Below, piece after piece: positions 28,870 to 38,889 of a stretch of DNA of 64,000 nucleotides. The DNA lies in assembly GCF_900176165.1 (NCBI RefSeq), contig NZ_FWWU01000009.1, forward strand, positions 856,001 to 920,000, given 5' to 3'. Within the stretch, counting starts at the first letter, position 1. Each line of letters begins with the position of its first letter. Below the pieces are notes generated by a model, which worked only from the letters and a program-made list of their open reading frames with translations, was not told the DNA's origin and did no database searches. Made by a program: the position numbers and the translations under genes. This DNA is from Deinococcus hopiensis KR-140 (GTDB lineage: Bacteria > Deinococcota > Deinococci > Deinococcales > Deinococcaceae).

Positions 28870-29430
28870 CCTGGCCTGTTCTCAAAAGACGTGGCGTGGG
28901 GCATGGCCAGGATTCAGCGGATGACGTACGTCATCCACGGCTCCCCTGAACCCAGCCCCTCGGCACGATGCACGGCTTCGCCCCGGAGCCGTTGTTTCAT
29001 GACTGGGAGGAAGGCCCGCGAAAATCCCAGTGCCTCCGGCGGAGAAACCAGACCGTTCTATTGGTTTTGCCTTTCCCAGAAAACACCCGCATCTGGTCTA
29101 TTCCACTGGACCGTGACAAAGGTATCCGAACGCACGGGGCCTTTGCGTTTGTAAAAGGCAGTCCACAAATAGAACCTCAGCCCTTTCCCTTCGCTCCCTC
29201 CCCAGGTGGGAAAGGAGGCCGGATGATACGACTGGGCTCAAGACAGCTTCATTCGTCTGGGGGCATAAAAAAAGAGATGAATGACGGGTGTATCGTTCTT
29301 TTACCCGGCGCTGAGTGAGGCTTGAGAAGGTGCGCTGAGGCAAGTTGAGGCCACGCGCAGCGAGCGAAGATACGTTCGTTCCCGACACCCTTCCTTTCCT
29401 TCACCCTCTCTCCTCAAGTACTGGAGGTAA
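28870..29430. other. Intergenic stretch with an 18-bp palindrome
   Basis: About 560 bp without a recognisable gene. It contains the perfect palindrome GGATGACGTACGTCATCC (28919-28936), a possible operator or MITE end, and an A-rich run at 29268-29277. Short frames on the plus strand lack family resemblance. Confidence 0.45.
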
Positions 29431-29433
29431 GCC

Positions 29434-29700
29434 ATGTCTTGGATCATCACCCTTCTCGTCGGCGCTCTGTGCGGTTGGCTCGCTTCGCTCGTTATGCGGA
29501 CCGACGCACAGCAGGGTGCGGTGGCGAACATCCTGATTGGCATTGTGGGCAGCGTGCTCGCGCAGTTGCTGTTCGGCAACCTGCTGCACCTCGGGGGGGA
29601 TATTGCGGGCAACGGCTTCAACATCATGAGCATCGTCTGGGGCGTGGTCGGCAGCGTCGTGCTGATCGCCCTGCTCAAGGCCCTGCGCGTCCTGCGCTGA
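29434..29700 (+). CDS. GlsB/YeaQ/YmgE-family small membrane protein
   Basis: 88 residues, three hydrophobic helices with the glycine pattern of the transglycosylase-associated (GlsB/YeaQ) family: SWIITLLVGALCGWLASLVM, ANILIGIVGSVLAQLLF and a final IMSIVWGVVGSVVLIALLKA. These proteins are induced by envelope or general stress in several bacteria; biochemical function is unknown. GGAGGT lies 6-7 nt before the ATG. A terminator follows. Confidence 0.9.
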   Translation: MSWIITLLVGALCGWLASLVMRTDAQQGAVANILIGIVGSVLAQLLFGNLLHLGGDIAGNGFNIMSIVWGVVGSVVLIALLKALRVLR

Positions 29701-29758
29701 AGGCCGCTGGGCATACTTGGGGAAATTGCGCGATCGACCTGTAGCGTTCGAGCACAAG

Positions 29759-29793
29759 AGAGAGCCGCGGCCCAGTGCCCGGCTCTCTTCCTT
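29759..29793 (+). terminator. Hairpin terminator after the GlsB-type gene
   Basis: AGAGAGCCG (29759-29767) pairs with CGGCTCTCT (29780-29788), followed by TCCTT. Confidence 0.7.
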
Positions 29794-29821
29794 GCGCGGC
29801 CGTGTACTGGGCCGGCGCCCT

Positions 29822-30292
29822 TTACCGCTTCCCGAAGGCGGGCGCCAGTTCCGGCCGGTGGTGTTCGGCGTAGCCCCGGGTCAGCAGCCGAAGGCCGCTG
29901 GACGTCTTCACAATCAACACGTCGCGCAACTGGCCTCCGGCTGGGCGAAACCCATCCCCGTCCGGCGTCTGCACCTCCCGGGCCCCCCGGCCCGCCACCT
30001 CTTGGGCGGAAAAGCGGGGGGCCTCCACCTGCATCTCCCAGCCCAGGGGACGGGCGTCGCTGTCGTACACCACGGTGACGGTGTGGGCGTCAAGCGGCGG
30101 GCGGGTCTGCCACAGCACCCGGCGCAGGCCCCCGCCCTGGCGGTCCCGGGTATCGGCCTGGGCGTCGTAACTGCCATTGGCGGTAAACATCACCCGTGAG
30201 GTCAGGTCACTGCGCCCGCCGCCCTTCGGCCCGCAGGCCGCAGTGCCCAGGCACACGAGCAGGCTCAGCAGGGCAGCGGACGAACGCTTCAT
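29822..30292 (-). CDS. Hypothetical lipoprotein
   Basis: 156 residues with a lipoprotein signal peptide (KRSSAALLSLLVCLGTAAC, lipid Cys at about residue 20). The mature part is strand-rich with VMFTANGSYDAQADTRDRQG and VTVVYDSDARPLGWEMQVEA; no family recognised. The start at 30292 rather than an upstream codon is supported by a TATCTT box 7 nt away and by the position of the signal peptide. Diverges from the small membrane-protein gene. Confidence 0.75.
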   Translation of the reverse strand: MKRSSAALLSLLVCLGTAACGPKGGGRSDLTSRVMFTANGSYDAQADTRDRQGGGLRRVLWQTRPPLDAHTVTVVYDSDARPLGWEMQVEAPRFSAQEVAGRGAREVQTPDGDGFRPAGGQLRDVLIVKTSSGLRLLTRGYAEHHRPELAPAFGKR

Positions 30293-30299
30293 GGGGCCA

Positions 30300-30305
30300 A
30301 AGATA
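30300..30305 (-). promoter_or_regulatory. -10 element of the lipoprotein gene (leaderless)
   Basis: TATCTT on the minus strand ends 7 nt before the ATG at 30292. Confidence 0.5.
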
Positions 30306-30357
30306 CGCTCCTTTCTCCGGCCCACGTGTCCCGGCCCCGCTATGCGAGCATGGCTGC

Positions 30358-30690
30358 GTGGACGCCCACCGCCTCACGCTCCTCGTCACCGCTGCGCTGC
30401 TGGCTGCACTTCTGGCGCTGGGACTGCGGCTGCAACTGTGGAGGCGGAAAAATGCGTCCCGCTGGCTCCACCACACCCTGTTTTTCCTCGTCTGCCTGGG
30501 CGTCGCGCTGACCGCGCTGCTGACCTGGTGGGCTGAAGGTTGGAGGCTGGGGGGAAGGGGTACCGCCCTGCTTCCCGCGCTGGCCCTGCTGCTGCTGATG
30601 CCCCGCACCCAGCCAGGACGAGCGAACCACTGGAAGCTCGCGCTGTGCTGTGCGGTGGCCTTCGGTCTGGGGGCATGGGCCGCGTGGTAG
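30358..30690 (+). CDS. Small hypothetical membrane protein
   Basis: 110 residues from GTG 30358, with four hydrophobic segments (LTLLVTAALLAALLALGL, LFFLVCLGVALTALLTWW, ALLPALALLLLM, ALCCAVAFGLGAWAAW) and short basic loops. No family recognised. The start is a choice: no ribosome site is visible and the frame is open further upstream, but the GTG begins just ahead of the first helix. Confidence 0.55.
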   Translation: MDAHRLTLLVTAALLAALLALGLRLQLWRRKNASRWLHHTLFFLVCLGVALTALLTWWAEGWRLGGRGTALLPALALLLLMPRTQPGRANHWKLALCCAVAFGLGAWAAW

Positions 30691-30918
30691 GGGAAGAACC
30701 CCTTCCCCTCACTGGGCTTGGGCCGGAGAGGGGAAGCCTCGCCCGAGCTATTGATACTTGGGCTTCGTACCAGCAGACCTTCGCGGCTGCCACAGGGCAG
30801 ATACGGAAATGTCCTGGGAGGCAGATCGGGTGCGCTGCTCCTGGGGTTGCGGATTCCGGCGGCCGTCATTCTCGTGCGCATTCACCGCGCTCTGGCCTGG
30901 ATGCTCAGACGCCGGAAG

Positions 30919-31040
30919 TTATTTCTCCGGCGCACCGTCGGTCATGCTCACTTCCCCTAAGTTGTCCCGAACAAGAGAAAAAGAATAGGTTTTACCCAGG
31001 TAAAACTCAAAGGGCCCCGTCTTCTTCATCGGTGTTGCGG
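30919..31040 (-). other. Possible C-terminal gene remnant
   Basis: The minus-strand frame ends TGPFEFYLGKTYSFSLVRDN plus 13 residues and a stop. This looks like a genuine protein end, and a similar pattern (F.KGK.Y) occurs in the adjacent plus-strand protein, but upstream the frame degenerates. The palindrome GTTTTACC-CA-GGTAAAAC (30989-31006) lies within it. Confidence 0.3.
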
Positions 31041-31107
31041 GAGGTCTGACTGTACCCATCAGGGTTCGTAAGAAGACCGTTGGGAGAGGCTCAGTATTGT
31101 GATTCAA

Positions 31108-31569
31108 ATGAAAACAATCTCTGGGCCCCTTGCCAAGATGTTTTGCTCGACGACAGGATTTCCCGCGCTCCCGAATACCTCTGGTGTAAGGCCGACTGGT
31201 GCAGGTGCGCTCGCTTTCAGCCTTCTGGTTTCTGGCCTCTCCAGCGCTGCAGAAGTGAAGCTCGACGGTTTGCTGGCAGTTATCGATGCCCCGTCGCCCT
31301 GCATCACCGTACAAGTTCAGGTGTATGAATCTGGAGTCCTAAAGACTGTGGTGGCCCTGACCCCGACAGGTCAGGTAAATCCACTCGGCAAAAAAACGCC
31401 GATCCCTCATTTTCTCAAGGGCAAGGATTACAGGATACGGGGGGCCTGCGTAAGTACCAGTGGCATCTTTCAGAATACGGAATTGAGCTTCAAAGCTGAC
31501 GGCCGTACCGTTATGGTGGTGTTTACCAAGTCGGGCTTTCAGCTCAAGCGTGGTGGGCTAGCCTATTAG
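31108..31569 (+). CDS. Hypothetical secreted protein
   Basis: About 153 residues from ATG 31108. A hydrophobic stretch (GAGALAFSLLVSGLSSAAEV) sits some 30 residues in, so the true start may be further downstream or the protein has a long n-region. The mature part (VQVQVYESGVLKTVVALTPT, HFLKGKDYRIRGACVSTSG, FKADGRTVMVVFTKSGFQLK) is strand-rich and of no known family. Codon use is less GC-biased than in neighbours. The following 310 bp (31570-31878) carry only a degenerate minus-strand frame. Confidence 0.45.
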   Translation: MKTISGPLAKMFCSTTGFPALPNTSGVRPTGAGALAFSLLVSGLSSAAEVKLDGLLAVIDAPSPCITVQVQVYESGVLKTVVALTPTGQVNPLGKKTPIPHFLKGKDYRIRGACVSTSGIFQNTELSFKADGRTVMVVFTKSGFQLKRGGLAY

Positions 31570-31878
31570 GGCAAATGATCTGAAGATGCTTCCTGCCCAA
31601 GTCGGTTCAGGCCGGAGAAAAAGCACTCTTTTAACAGCACGAAGATGTCAAGTAGCGTGGAGGACCGTGGGTTGGAGTCGGGCCGAGCGGCAGCCCAGGC
31701 GCTGGGCCGTTTGACAGGCGCCAGGCCGGGTCGCTTCCAGGACCTGCCTCCCCGGGGTCCACCGCCAGCCGCACGGGCTTAAGGGCCACGAGGCGTTCAT
31801 TTTCAGCCGTGGCCACTGGCCAGGCCAGCGTGGACAGGGATGGTGGGGCGGGGGACAGGTGCCGGGGGGTGAACGCGC

Positions 31879-31884
31879 TAGCCT
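31879..31884 (+). promoter_or_regulatory. -10 element of the nitroreductase gene (leaderless)
   Basis: TAGCCT ends 7 nt before the ATG at 31892. Confidence 0.55.
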
Positions 31885-31891
31885 GCCTGCC

Positions 31892-32779
31892 ATGACCCGC
31901 CCGCCTGTCCCCAGGTCCCGCCCGGTCCTGCCGGACACCGACGCTGCTGCCGTGCCCCTCATCGAAGGGATGCTCCAGCGGCGCACCACCAACGGCCCCT
32001 TTCGCCCGGACCCAGTCAGCCGCGAGCACCAGCACCTGCTGATGCGGGTGGCGCAGGCGGCTCCCAGCCACTTCAACAGCCAGCCGTGGCGCTTTGTGCT
32101 TATCGAGGACCCCGCAACCATTGCGCACGTGGCCGGTATTTCCGGCCAGAGCATGACCGAGCTGATCGAGGCCGGGGCCTTTTTCGAGCGCTACCGCCGC
32201 TACTTCCGCTTCAGCGAGGCCGAGATGGAAGCGCGGCGCGACGGCATCCACATCGATCATCTGCCCGGTCCCCTGCGCCCCTTTACCCGGCAGGTGTTTT
32301 CGGACGCGGGCCTGAAGCTTATGCGGCAACTCGGCGTGCCCAAAAAACTGGGCGAGGACAACCGCAAGCTGGTGGCTGGAAGTCCGCTGCTGCTCGCCGC
32401 TCTGCTGGACCGCACCGAGTACCGCCCCGGCGAACTCAGCGGCTTTTATTCGGTGTTCGGCCTGGGCGCGGCGGTGGAAAACATCTGGAATGCGGTGGGG
32501 GCGCTGGGAATGGGCATCCAGTTCATCTCCACACCGATGGAAATCCCAAGGCAGTGGCAGCGGGTCCGTGCGCGCCTGCATGTGCCCGAAGACCTGGAAC
32601 TTATGGCCGTCTACCGCCTGGGCTACCTGCCCGGTGGCGAGAGACGCCCCACCATCGACTGGAACAGCCGCCACCGCAAGCATCTGGGACAGTTTGTGAG
32701 CCGGGAGGTATGCGGGGTGGCGGAGGAGGAGTCGCCAGCGGTCAGCAGCCAGATGTCAGCAAAAAGCCCCCGCCGGTAG
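31892..32779 (+). CDS. Nitroreductase-family FMN oxidoreductase
   Basis: 295 residues. MLQRRTTNGPFRPDPVSREH is the N-terminal helix with the RRT motif that binds FMN phosphate; APSHFNSQPWRFVLIED follows, and FYSVFGLGAAVENIWNAVGA with LGMGIQFIST is the second FMN-binding region. It is longer than the usual ~200 residues because of an inserted segment around residues 95-160. Members reduce nitro compounds or flavins with NAD(P)H; the physiological substrate is unknown. The stop codon lies within the hairpin that ends the convergent FKBP gene. Confidence 0.87.
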   Translation: MTRPPVPRSRPVLPDTDAAAVPLIEGMLQRRTTNGPFRPDPVSREHQHLLMRVAQAAPSHFNSQPWRFVLIEDPATIAHVAGISGQSMTELIEAGAFFERYRRYFRFSEAEMEARRDGIHIDHLPGPLRPFTRQVFSDAGLKLMRQLGVPKKLGEDNRKLVAGSPLLLAALLDRTEYRPGELSGFYSVFGLGAAVENIWNAVGALGMGIQFISTPMEIPRQWQRVRARLHVPEDLELMAVYRLGYLPGGERRPTIDWNSRHRKHLGQFVSREVCGVAEEESPAVSSQMSAKSPRR

Positions 32780-32784
32780 GGGGC
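32762..32784 (-). terminator. Terminator of the FKBP gene, overlapping the nitroreductase stop
   Basis: GCCCCC (32766-32771) pairs with GGGGGC (32779-32784) around a 7-nt loop; on the minus strand TTTTT follows. It serves the minus-strand gene and may also stop the plus-strand one. Confidence 0.8.
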
Positions 32785-32806
32785 CCGTACTGAATTCGGT
32801 GTGCCT

Positions 32807-33139
32807 CTAGCGCACGTCCACGAGTTCCACGTCGAAAATCAGGGTGGCGTTGGGTGGGATCACGCCGGGGATGCCCCGCGGTCCGTAGGCGAGGTGGCCG
32901 GGGATGGTGAGCTTGGCCTTATCGCCGACGCGCAGCTGCGCGATGCCCTGGTCCCAACCGGGGATGACGTGGCCGCGTCCCAGCGGAAACTCGATGGGCT
33001 CGCCCCGGTCACGGCTGGAATCGAACTTCTGACCGTTTTCCAGCGTGCCGGTGTAGTGGACGCGGACGGTTTTGCCCGCCTGGGCAGGGGTGCCTTGGCC
33101 CTCGTGGTACTTGTCGACGATCAGTTCCTGAGCGGTCAT
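32807..33139 (-). CDS. FKBP-type peptidyl-prolyl cis-trans isomerase
   Basis: 110 residues, a single FKBP domain: VRVHYTGTLENGQKFDSSRD, PIEFPLGRGHVIPGWDQGIA, KLTIPGHLAYGPRGIPGVIP and PNATLIFDVELVDV cover the whole canonical domain, including the Tyr, Asp, Trp and Phe of the proline-binding pocket. No signal peptide, so cytoplasmic. It speeds isomerisation of X-Pro bonds. Leaderless -10 TACGCT lies 7 nt upstream. Confidence 0.96.
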   Translation of the reverse strand: MTAQELIVDKYHEGQGTPAQAGKTVRVHYTGTLENGQKFDSSRDRGEPIEFPLGRGHVIPGWDQGIAQLRVGDKAKLTIPGHLAYGPRGIPGVIPPNATLIFDVELVDVR

Positions 33140-33146
33140 GGAAGTC

Positions 33147-33152
33147 AGCGTA
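33147..33152 (-). promoter_or_regulatory. -10 element of the FKBP gene (leaderless)
   Basis: TACGCT on the minus strand, 7 nt before the ATG at 33139. Confidence 0.55.
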
Positions 33153-33225
33153 AGCGCTGCGGGGCCACCCAGCGCAGGAGTGTGAAGCTCACCTGAAGCC
33201 TACAGCCGCCGAGGGGCCCGCCTGC

Positions 33226-33231
33226 TAGCAT
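33226..33231 (+). promoter_or_regulatory. -10 element that points to the GTG start of lepB
   Basis: TAGCAT overlaps the upstream ATG (33230), so that ATG would not be transcribed; the GTG at 33239 follows after 7 nt. Confidence 0.45.
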
Positions 33232-33238
33232 GCGCCGC

Positions 33239-33841
33239 GTGACGCCCGCGCCCTCACCGCCCAGCGACTCAGGCGGATTCCGCCACTTCTGGCGGGTATG
33301 GATTCTGGGGGCGCTGCTGCCCGTGTGGTTGGTCACCACCTTCGCCTGCACCTTCGCGCGGGTGGACGGCGACAGCATGAATCCCACCCTGCACAGCGGT
33401 GACCTGCTGCTGCTGCTCAAGTATCCACGCTGGCTGCGCGCCTGGGACCTGTCCACCGCCTACCCGCGCCGGGGAGACCTCCTGATCTTCAAGGCCCCGG
33501 CGAACAGTCCCTACAGCTACGAGACGTTGTGGGGTGTGCGTCACCGTCCCTACAACGTCAAGCGTGTGCTGGCGCTGCCCGGCGAGACGGTGGCGATCAC
33601 CGGAGGCGAGGTGGTGGTCAACGGCCGGGCCATCACCGAGCGCTACGTGAACGGCGGCGTGCTGAGCGATCAACCCCCCCTGAAGGTGCCCTCCGGTCAG
33701 GTCTGGGTGCTGGGCGACAACCGCCTCCTTGGCGAGAGTCTGGATTCCCGCGCCTACGGTCCGGTGAGCCTGCAAGACGCCGCCGGAACCGCCGACTTCC
33801 GGTTGTGGCCGAAGCCGGAGCGGGTGGGGGGAGCGCCTTAG
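33239..33841 (+). CDS. lepB: Signal peptidase I
   Basis: 200 residues. One N-terminal transmembrane helix (FWRVWILGALLPVWLVTTFA) precedes the catalytic domain: Ser in VDGDSMNPTLHSGD, Lys in YNVKRVLALPGETV, and the GDN box VLGDNRLLGESLDSRAYG. It cleaves Sec and Tat signal peptides on the outer face of the cytoplasmic membrane, so it matures the many exported proteins in this window. The start is put at GTG 33239 because the likely -10 covers the ATG at 33230; the latter would add three residues (MRR). Confidence 0.94.
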   Translation: MTPAPSPPSDSGGFRHFWRVWILGALLPVWLVTTFACTFARVDGDSMNPTLHSGDLLLLLKYPRWLRAWDLSTAYPRRGDLLIFKAPANSPYSYETLWGVRHRPYNVKRVLALPGETVAITGGEVVVNGRAITERYVNGGVLSDQPPLKVPSGQVWVLGDNRLLGESLDSRAYGPVSLQDAAGTADFRLWPKPERVGGAP

Positions 33842-33929
33842 CAGCGGTGTGACCGTCAAAACGTCTGATCGCCGCCAGGAGTCCCCAGCGGTCAGACCAT
33901 GGGGCCTTGCGGTGGTGATGCGGTTTGCG

Positions 33930-34045
33930 GATCATCCGTTCCGTCCCCTGCGCTCCAGGGCTTCCACGCCGCTCCATCACCGTCTTTCCTGCTCGCTCCG
34001 CCCGGGTTGGCTCTTTCATCACGGATTCACCGGGATCCTGATGAG
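33930..34045 (+). repeat. Dispersed repeat, copy 2
   Basis: Same block order as the copies at 19686 and 47148, with TTCATCACGGATTCACCGG at the right end and ATCCTGATGAG after it. It fills most of the gap between lepB and the E1 beta stop; the rest of 33842-34068 shows no gene. Confidence 0.75.
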
Positions 34046-34068
34046 ACGGCGCGCAGCGCCCCTGCTCC

Positions 34069-35076
<1,008 letters not shown>

Positions 35077-35143
35077 GCGGAAACCTCAGGAGTGCGAATG
35101 GAGGCGAACGGCGAACGGCTCCGGGCCACAGGCGGCCTCCACC

Positions 35144-36259
<1,116 letters not shown>

Positions 36260-36622
36260 GGAGCCTCCACGAGAAGCAGGGAAAAGCGGGGGAAATCGGG
36301 CGACACCGGACACCGGGATGGAGACCAGGCGGGAAACGGTCGCCCGCGCGCCGCGTCCTCCTGATCACGCCCCTGCCGCTACGGTGCGCGGCGTTGGTTG
36401 AGCAGCCGGACAGGCCGGGGCCACCCCGGGACCGGGAACCCCGGCAGGGCGCGGACAAACTGCAGCGGCAAAATCGGCATCGGCAGGGAAGGCGGGGAGG
36501 CGCTGGGGCCCACGCGCAGGGGGAATGGACCCAGCGTAGCAGATGCCTTCCGGCCGGAGCCACAAGCGCGTGCCTCACGCTGCCCGCAGGGCTGGACGGT
36601 CCGCCGCGGCGAGGCCCGCTGG

Positions 36623-36637
36623 TACACTGGGTACACT
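36623..36637 (+). promoter_or_regulatory. Tandem -10 boxes upstream of a secreted-protein gene
   Basis: TACACT occurs twice (36623-36628 and 36632-36637) in the direct repeat GGTACACTGGGTACACTG. The second is 5 nt before the ATG (leaderless), the first 14 nt. Confidence 0.5.
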
Positions 36638-36642
36638 GACGC

Positions 36643-37149
36643 ATGAACCGCGCCCTGGCTTCCGGCTTTGCCCTCGTTGCGCTGCTCGCCCTGTCGGGCC
36701 TGGCCCTCGCGGATCACCAGCAGGGCAATCTGCGCGGCCTGACCGGCCCGGACCTGTGCCCACCCGTCTCCTACGTCTATTTTGAGGACGAGGAGCAAGA
36801 CGACTTGGCCGCCGAGGTTGATGCCCAGCTCGCCCGCTACGCGCAGCTGTACTCGGTGCCCTACGGCGATCCCAAGACCTGCACCGTGGCGCAGGTGTTC
36901 ACGGTAGCCGCCTTCCAGGCCCGCGACGGCCGGGTGCTGTATTCGGTGCAGCTCAGCGTCGAACTCGTCAAGGATGCCCGCGTCACGCTGGGCAGCCGGA
37001 CGCTGAGCGCGGCCCACCTGCAGCTGTGGTCGTTTTCGGGTTACGGCTCGGTGGCCGGCGAGGACGCCCTGGCCGGTATGGCGACCGAGCAGGTCCGCGA
37101 CTCCTACGAGGAGCTGGCCCTCGACTGGAAGAGTACCCACAGCAAGTAG
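36643..37149 (+). CDS. Hypothetical secreted protein
   Basis: 168 residues with a clear Sec signal peptide (NRALASGFALVALLALSGLALA, cut before DHQQ). The mature protein has two cysteines (DLCPPVSY and KTCTVAQV) that could form a disulfide, and FTVAAFQARDGRVLYSVQLS suggests a beta-strand core. No family recognised. A perfect 20-bp inverted repeat follows the stop. Confidence 0.75.
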   Translation: MNRALASGFALVALLALSGLALADHQQGNLRGLTGPDLCPPVSYVYFEDEEQDDLAAEVDAQLARYAQLYSVPYGDPKTCTVAQVFTVAAFQARDGRVLYSVQLSVELVKDARVTLGSRTLSAAHLQLWSFSGYGSVAGEDALAGMATEQVRDSYEELALDWKSTHSK

Positions 37150-37184
37150 TCTCCGGGCTGGCCCGCCCCAGTCGTTGACACAAC

Positions 37185-37230
37185 GCGAGCACAGCGCGCC
37201 CTGCGGTCGGGCAGGGCGCGCTGTGCTCGC
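37185..37230. terminator. Large hairpin between convergent genes
   Basis: A perfect 20-bp stem (37185-37204 with 37211-37230) around a 6-nt loop lies between two convergent stop codons. There is no U-tract on either strand, so it may act as a transcription barrier rather than a classical terminator. Confidence 0.7.
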
Positions 37231-37240
37231 CGAAATGGAG

Positions 37241-38188
37241 TCAGCGGCGGTTCAGCTGCACTTCAAAGCGCTTGCCCTTTTGCTTCACTTCCAAGGTGGC
37301 GCTGGACGTGCCCTTGCGGAATTCTCCGCGAATGTGATTGCCGGTCTGGCGCATGCTGACCTGGCTGTAGCCCTCGGCGCGGACACGGGCGGCGAACTCG
37401 GCGTACACCTCGCCGAGGTTCCCGCTGCGCTCCACGGTGGTCTGCCACTCGCGTCCGGCAGGCAGGGGCTGCGGGGTATTCGTGGGGGTGGCGGGCTGCA
37501 CGGTCACCGACAGGGCCGAAGCTTTGGGGGCGACGGGTTGAATGGGCGTGCCGCGCGGAGGTGGAGCCGTGGCCGTCTGGGCCGCTGTTGCGGGCGTCTG
37601 CAGGGGAGCGGCCGCGCTGGGCTGCGCCACGTTGTAGTAGGCCGTTGCGCTGATCCAGTTTTCGGCGGGCACAGGGTTGACCACGATGCTCAGCGCCTGC
37701 GCCAGCTTTTCCTGGCCCTGCAGGTTCACGGTGGCGAAGCTGTCTTGCTGCGCCTTGAACGTGGCGATCTGGTCGAGCTTGAGAGGCGTGCGGCTTGCCA
37801 GCGCCAGTACCTTGTTCAGACCGTACGGCGCGGCAATGTTGAAGGTAAAGGGGTCGCTGGCCGCCGGAAAGGTCCGGGTGGTGTTGGCCTTCAGGAAGTT
37901 GCCCCCACCCTGAAAACGGTTGGGCAAGATCAGGTCCACATGACCCTGGGGGTCCACGTTGAACAGGTACACGTAGGCGTCCTGGTTCACGCTGGTATAA
38001 AGCCGGATGCGCTCGCCCGGCACGTATCCCGGCACTTGCGTGCCGCTGCCGCGGTCCGTCCACACCTTTACCGTCAGGGTGGTCTGCGCGGGGTTCACGA
38101 TGATGCTCTGGGCACTGATCACGGGCGCCGCGCCAGCCGCACCCAACAGCAGGCCGGTTCCAACGAGGAGGGGAGAGAGAGACGTCAT
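37241..38188 (-). CDS. DUF4384-domain exported protein
   Basis: 315 residues. After a signal peptide (PLLVGTGLLLGAAGAAPV) the DUF4384 domain is seen in VPGYVPGERIRLYTSVNQDA, YVYLFNVDPQGHVDLILPNR and FNIAAPYGLNKVLALASRTP. A Pro/Ala/Thr-rich linker (about residues 200-245) leads to a C-terminal alpha/beta segment (FAARVRAEGYSQVSMRQTGN). Proteins of this type in Deinococcus are envelope-associated; the domain has no known enzymatic activity. Start taken at ATG 38188; a GTG 72 nt upstream is in frame but would spoil the signal peptide. Confidence 0.85.
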   Translation of the reverse strand: MTSLSPLLVGTGLLLGAAGAAPVISAQSIIVNPAQTTLTVKVWTDRGSGTQVPGYVPGERIRLYTSVNQDAYVYLFNVDPQGHVDLILPNRFQGGGNFLKANTTRTFPAASDPFTFNIAAPYGLNKVLALASRTPLKLDQIATFKAQQDSFATVNLQGQEKLAQALSIVVNPVPAENWISATAYYNVAQPSAAAPLQTPATAAQTATAPPPRGTPIQPVAPKASALSVTVQPATPTNTPQPLPAGREWQTTVERSGNLGEVYAEFAARVRAEGYSQVSMRQTGNHIRGEFRKGTSSATLEVKQKGKRFEVQLNRR

Positions 38189-38344
38189 GGCCCGCACTCT
38201 GCGCGCTCCGGGTGACCCCTGCCTGACCCGCACCGGCGCAGAGGGTGGATCAACCTTCACCCTTTTCTCAAATCACCGGCGGTGCAGGGCGGGGGAAGGG
38301 CGGGACCTGCCGAGAGAGGGATTGAGGAGTTCTTCCGCGCCCTC

Positions 38345-38350
38345 TAGAGT
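38345..38350 (+). promoter_or_regulatory. -10 element of the SUOX-fold/kinase operon (leaderless)
   Basis: TAGAGT ends 5 nt before the GTG at 38356. Confidence 0.5.
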
Positions 38351-38355
38351 GGGGC

Positions 38356-38889
38356 GTGCGCCTGCGAGTCCTCGTTCTGCTGTCGCTGGGCCTGGGAAGT
38401 GTGGCCTGGGGTGTGCCCCGCAGTTCGCTGCCCATGGCCTTTCCCTATGTGCGCGGTGGGCAGGCCATGTCCGCGCCTCAGCCCGGCGAGGGCGTGCTGC
38501 TGACGCTGGAGGGCCGCGCCCGCCCGCTGCGCCTCACCCGGGCGCAGTTGCTTACGCTGCCCACCGTGCGCTACACCACCCACCACGCGCAGCTGGACCG
38601 CACCTTCACCTATGAGGGCGTCCCGCTGCGGGACCTCGCCGTTCTGGGCGGCTTCGGAGGCAAGGACATGCGGCTGTACGCGAGCAACGGCTACGTGACG
38701 ACCCTTCACGCCCGCGACTATCTTGAGGCGCCCATCATGCTCGCGCATACCGCGAACGGTCACCCCATCTCCGTGCTGGAAAAGGGACCGCTGACGGTGG
38801 TGCTGCCCGATGACCCCGCGCGGTTTCCGCGCAAGCAGTACGGCTCGGCGTGGGTGTGGTTCGTGGAACGCATCACCCCCGCGCCGTGA
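38356..38889 (+). CDS. Exported molybdopterin-binding-fold (SUOX-like) protein without cysteine
   Basis: 177 residues with a signal peptide (LRVLVLLSLGLGSVAWG). The mature chain matches the oxidoreductase molybdopterin-binding domain in reduced form: LRLTRAQLLTLPTVRYTT, YEGVPLRDLAVLGGF, DMRLYASNGYVTTLHARDYL and PLTVVLPDDPARFPRKQYGS. There is no cysteine anywhere, so the Cys that ligates Mo in sulfite oxidase and MsrP is missing and catalysis by that mechanism is impossible. Stop and GTG of the next gene overlap (GTGA), coupling it to a sensor histidine kinase. I infer a periplasmic ligand-binding partner of the kinase. Confidence 0.8.
   Translation: MRLRVLVLLSLGLGSVAWGVPRSSLPMAFPYVRGGQAMSAPQPGEGVLLTLEGRARPLRLTRAQLLTLPTVRYTTHHAQLDRTFTYEGVPLRDLAVLGGFGGKDMRLYASNGYVTTLHARDYLEAPIMLAHTANGHPISVLEKGPLTVVLPDDPARFPRKQYGSAWVWFVERITPAP

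Noticed and set aside
31631..31860. Minus-strand frame opposite the 5' region of the nitroreductase gene
   Set aside because: Only a short segment has coding-like bias; no start, no family and no continuation without frame breaks.
37150..37240. TTGACA at 37175-37180 as a promoter
   Set aside because: It lies between convergent stop codons directly before a large hairpin, with no -10 at proper distance and no gene downstream on that strand.
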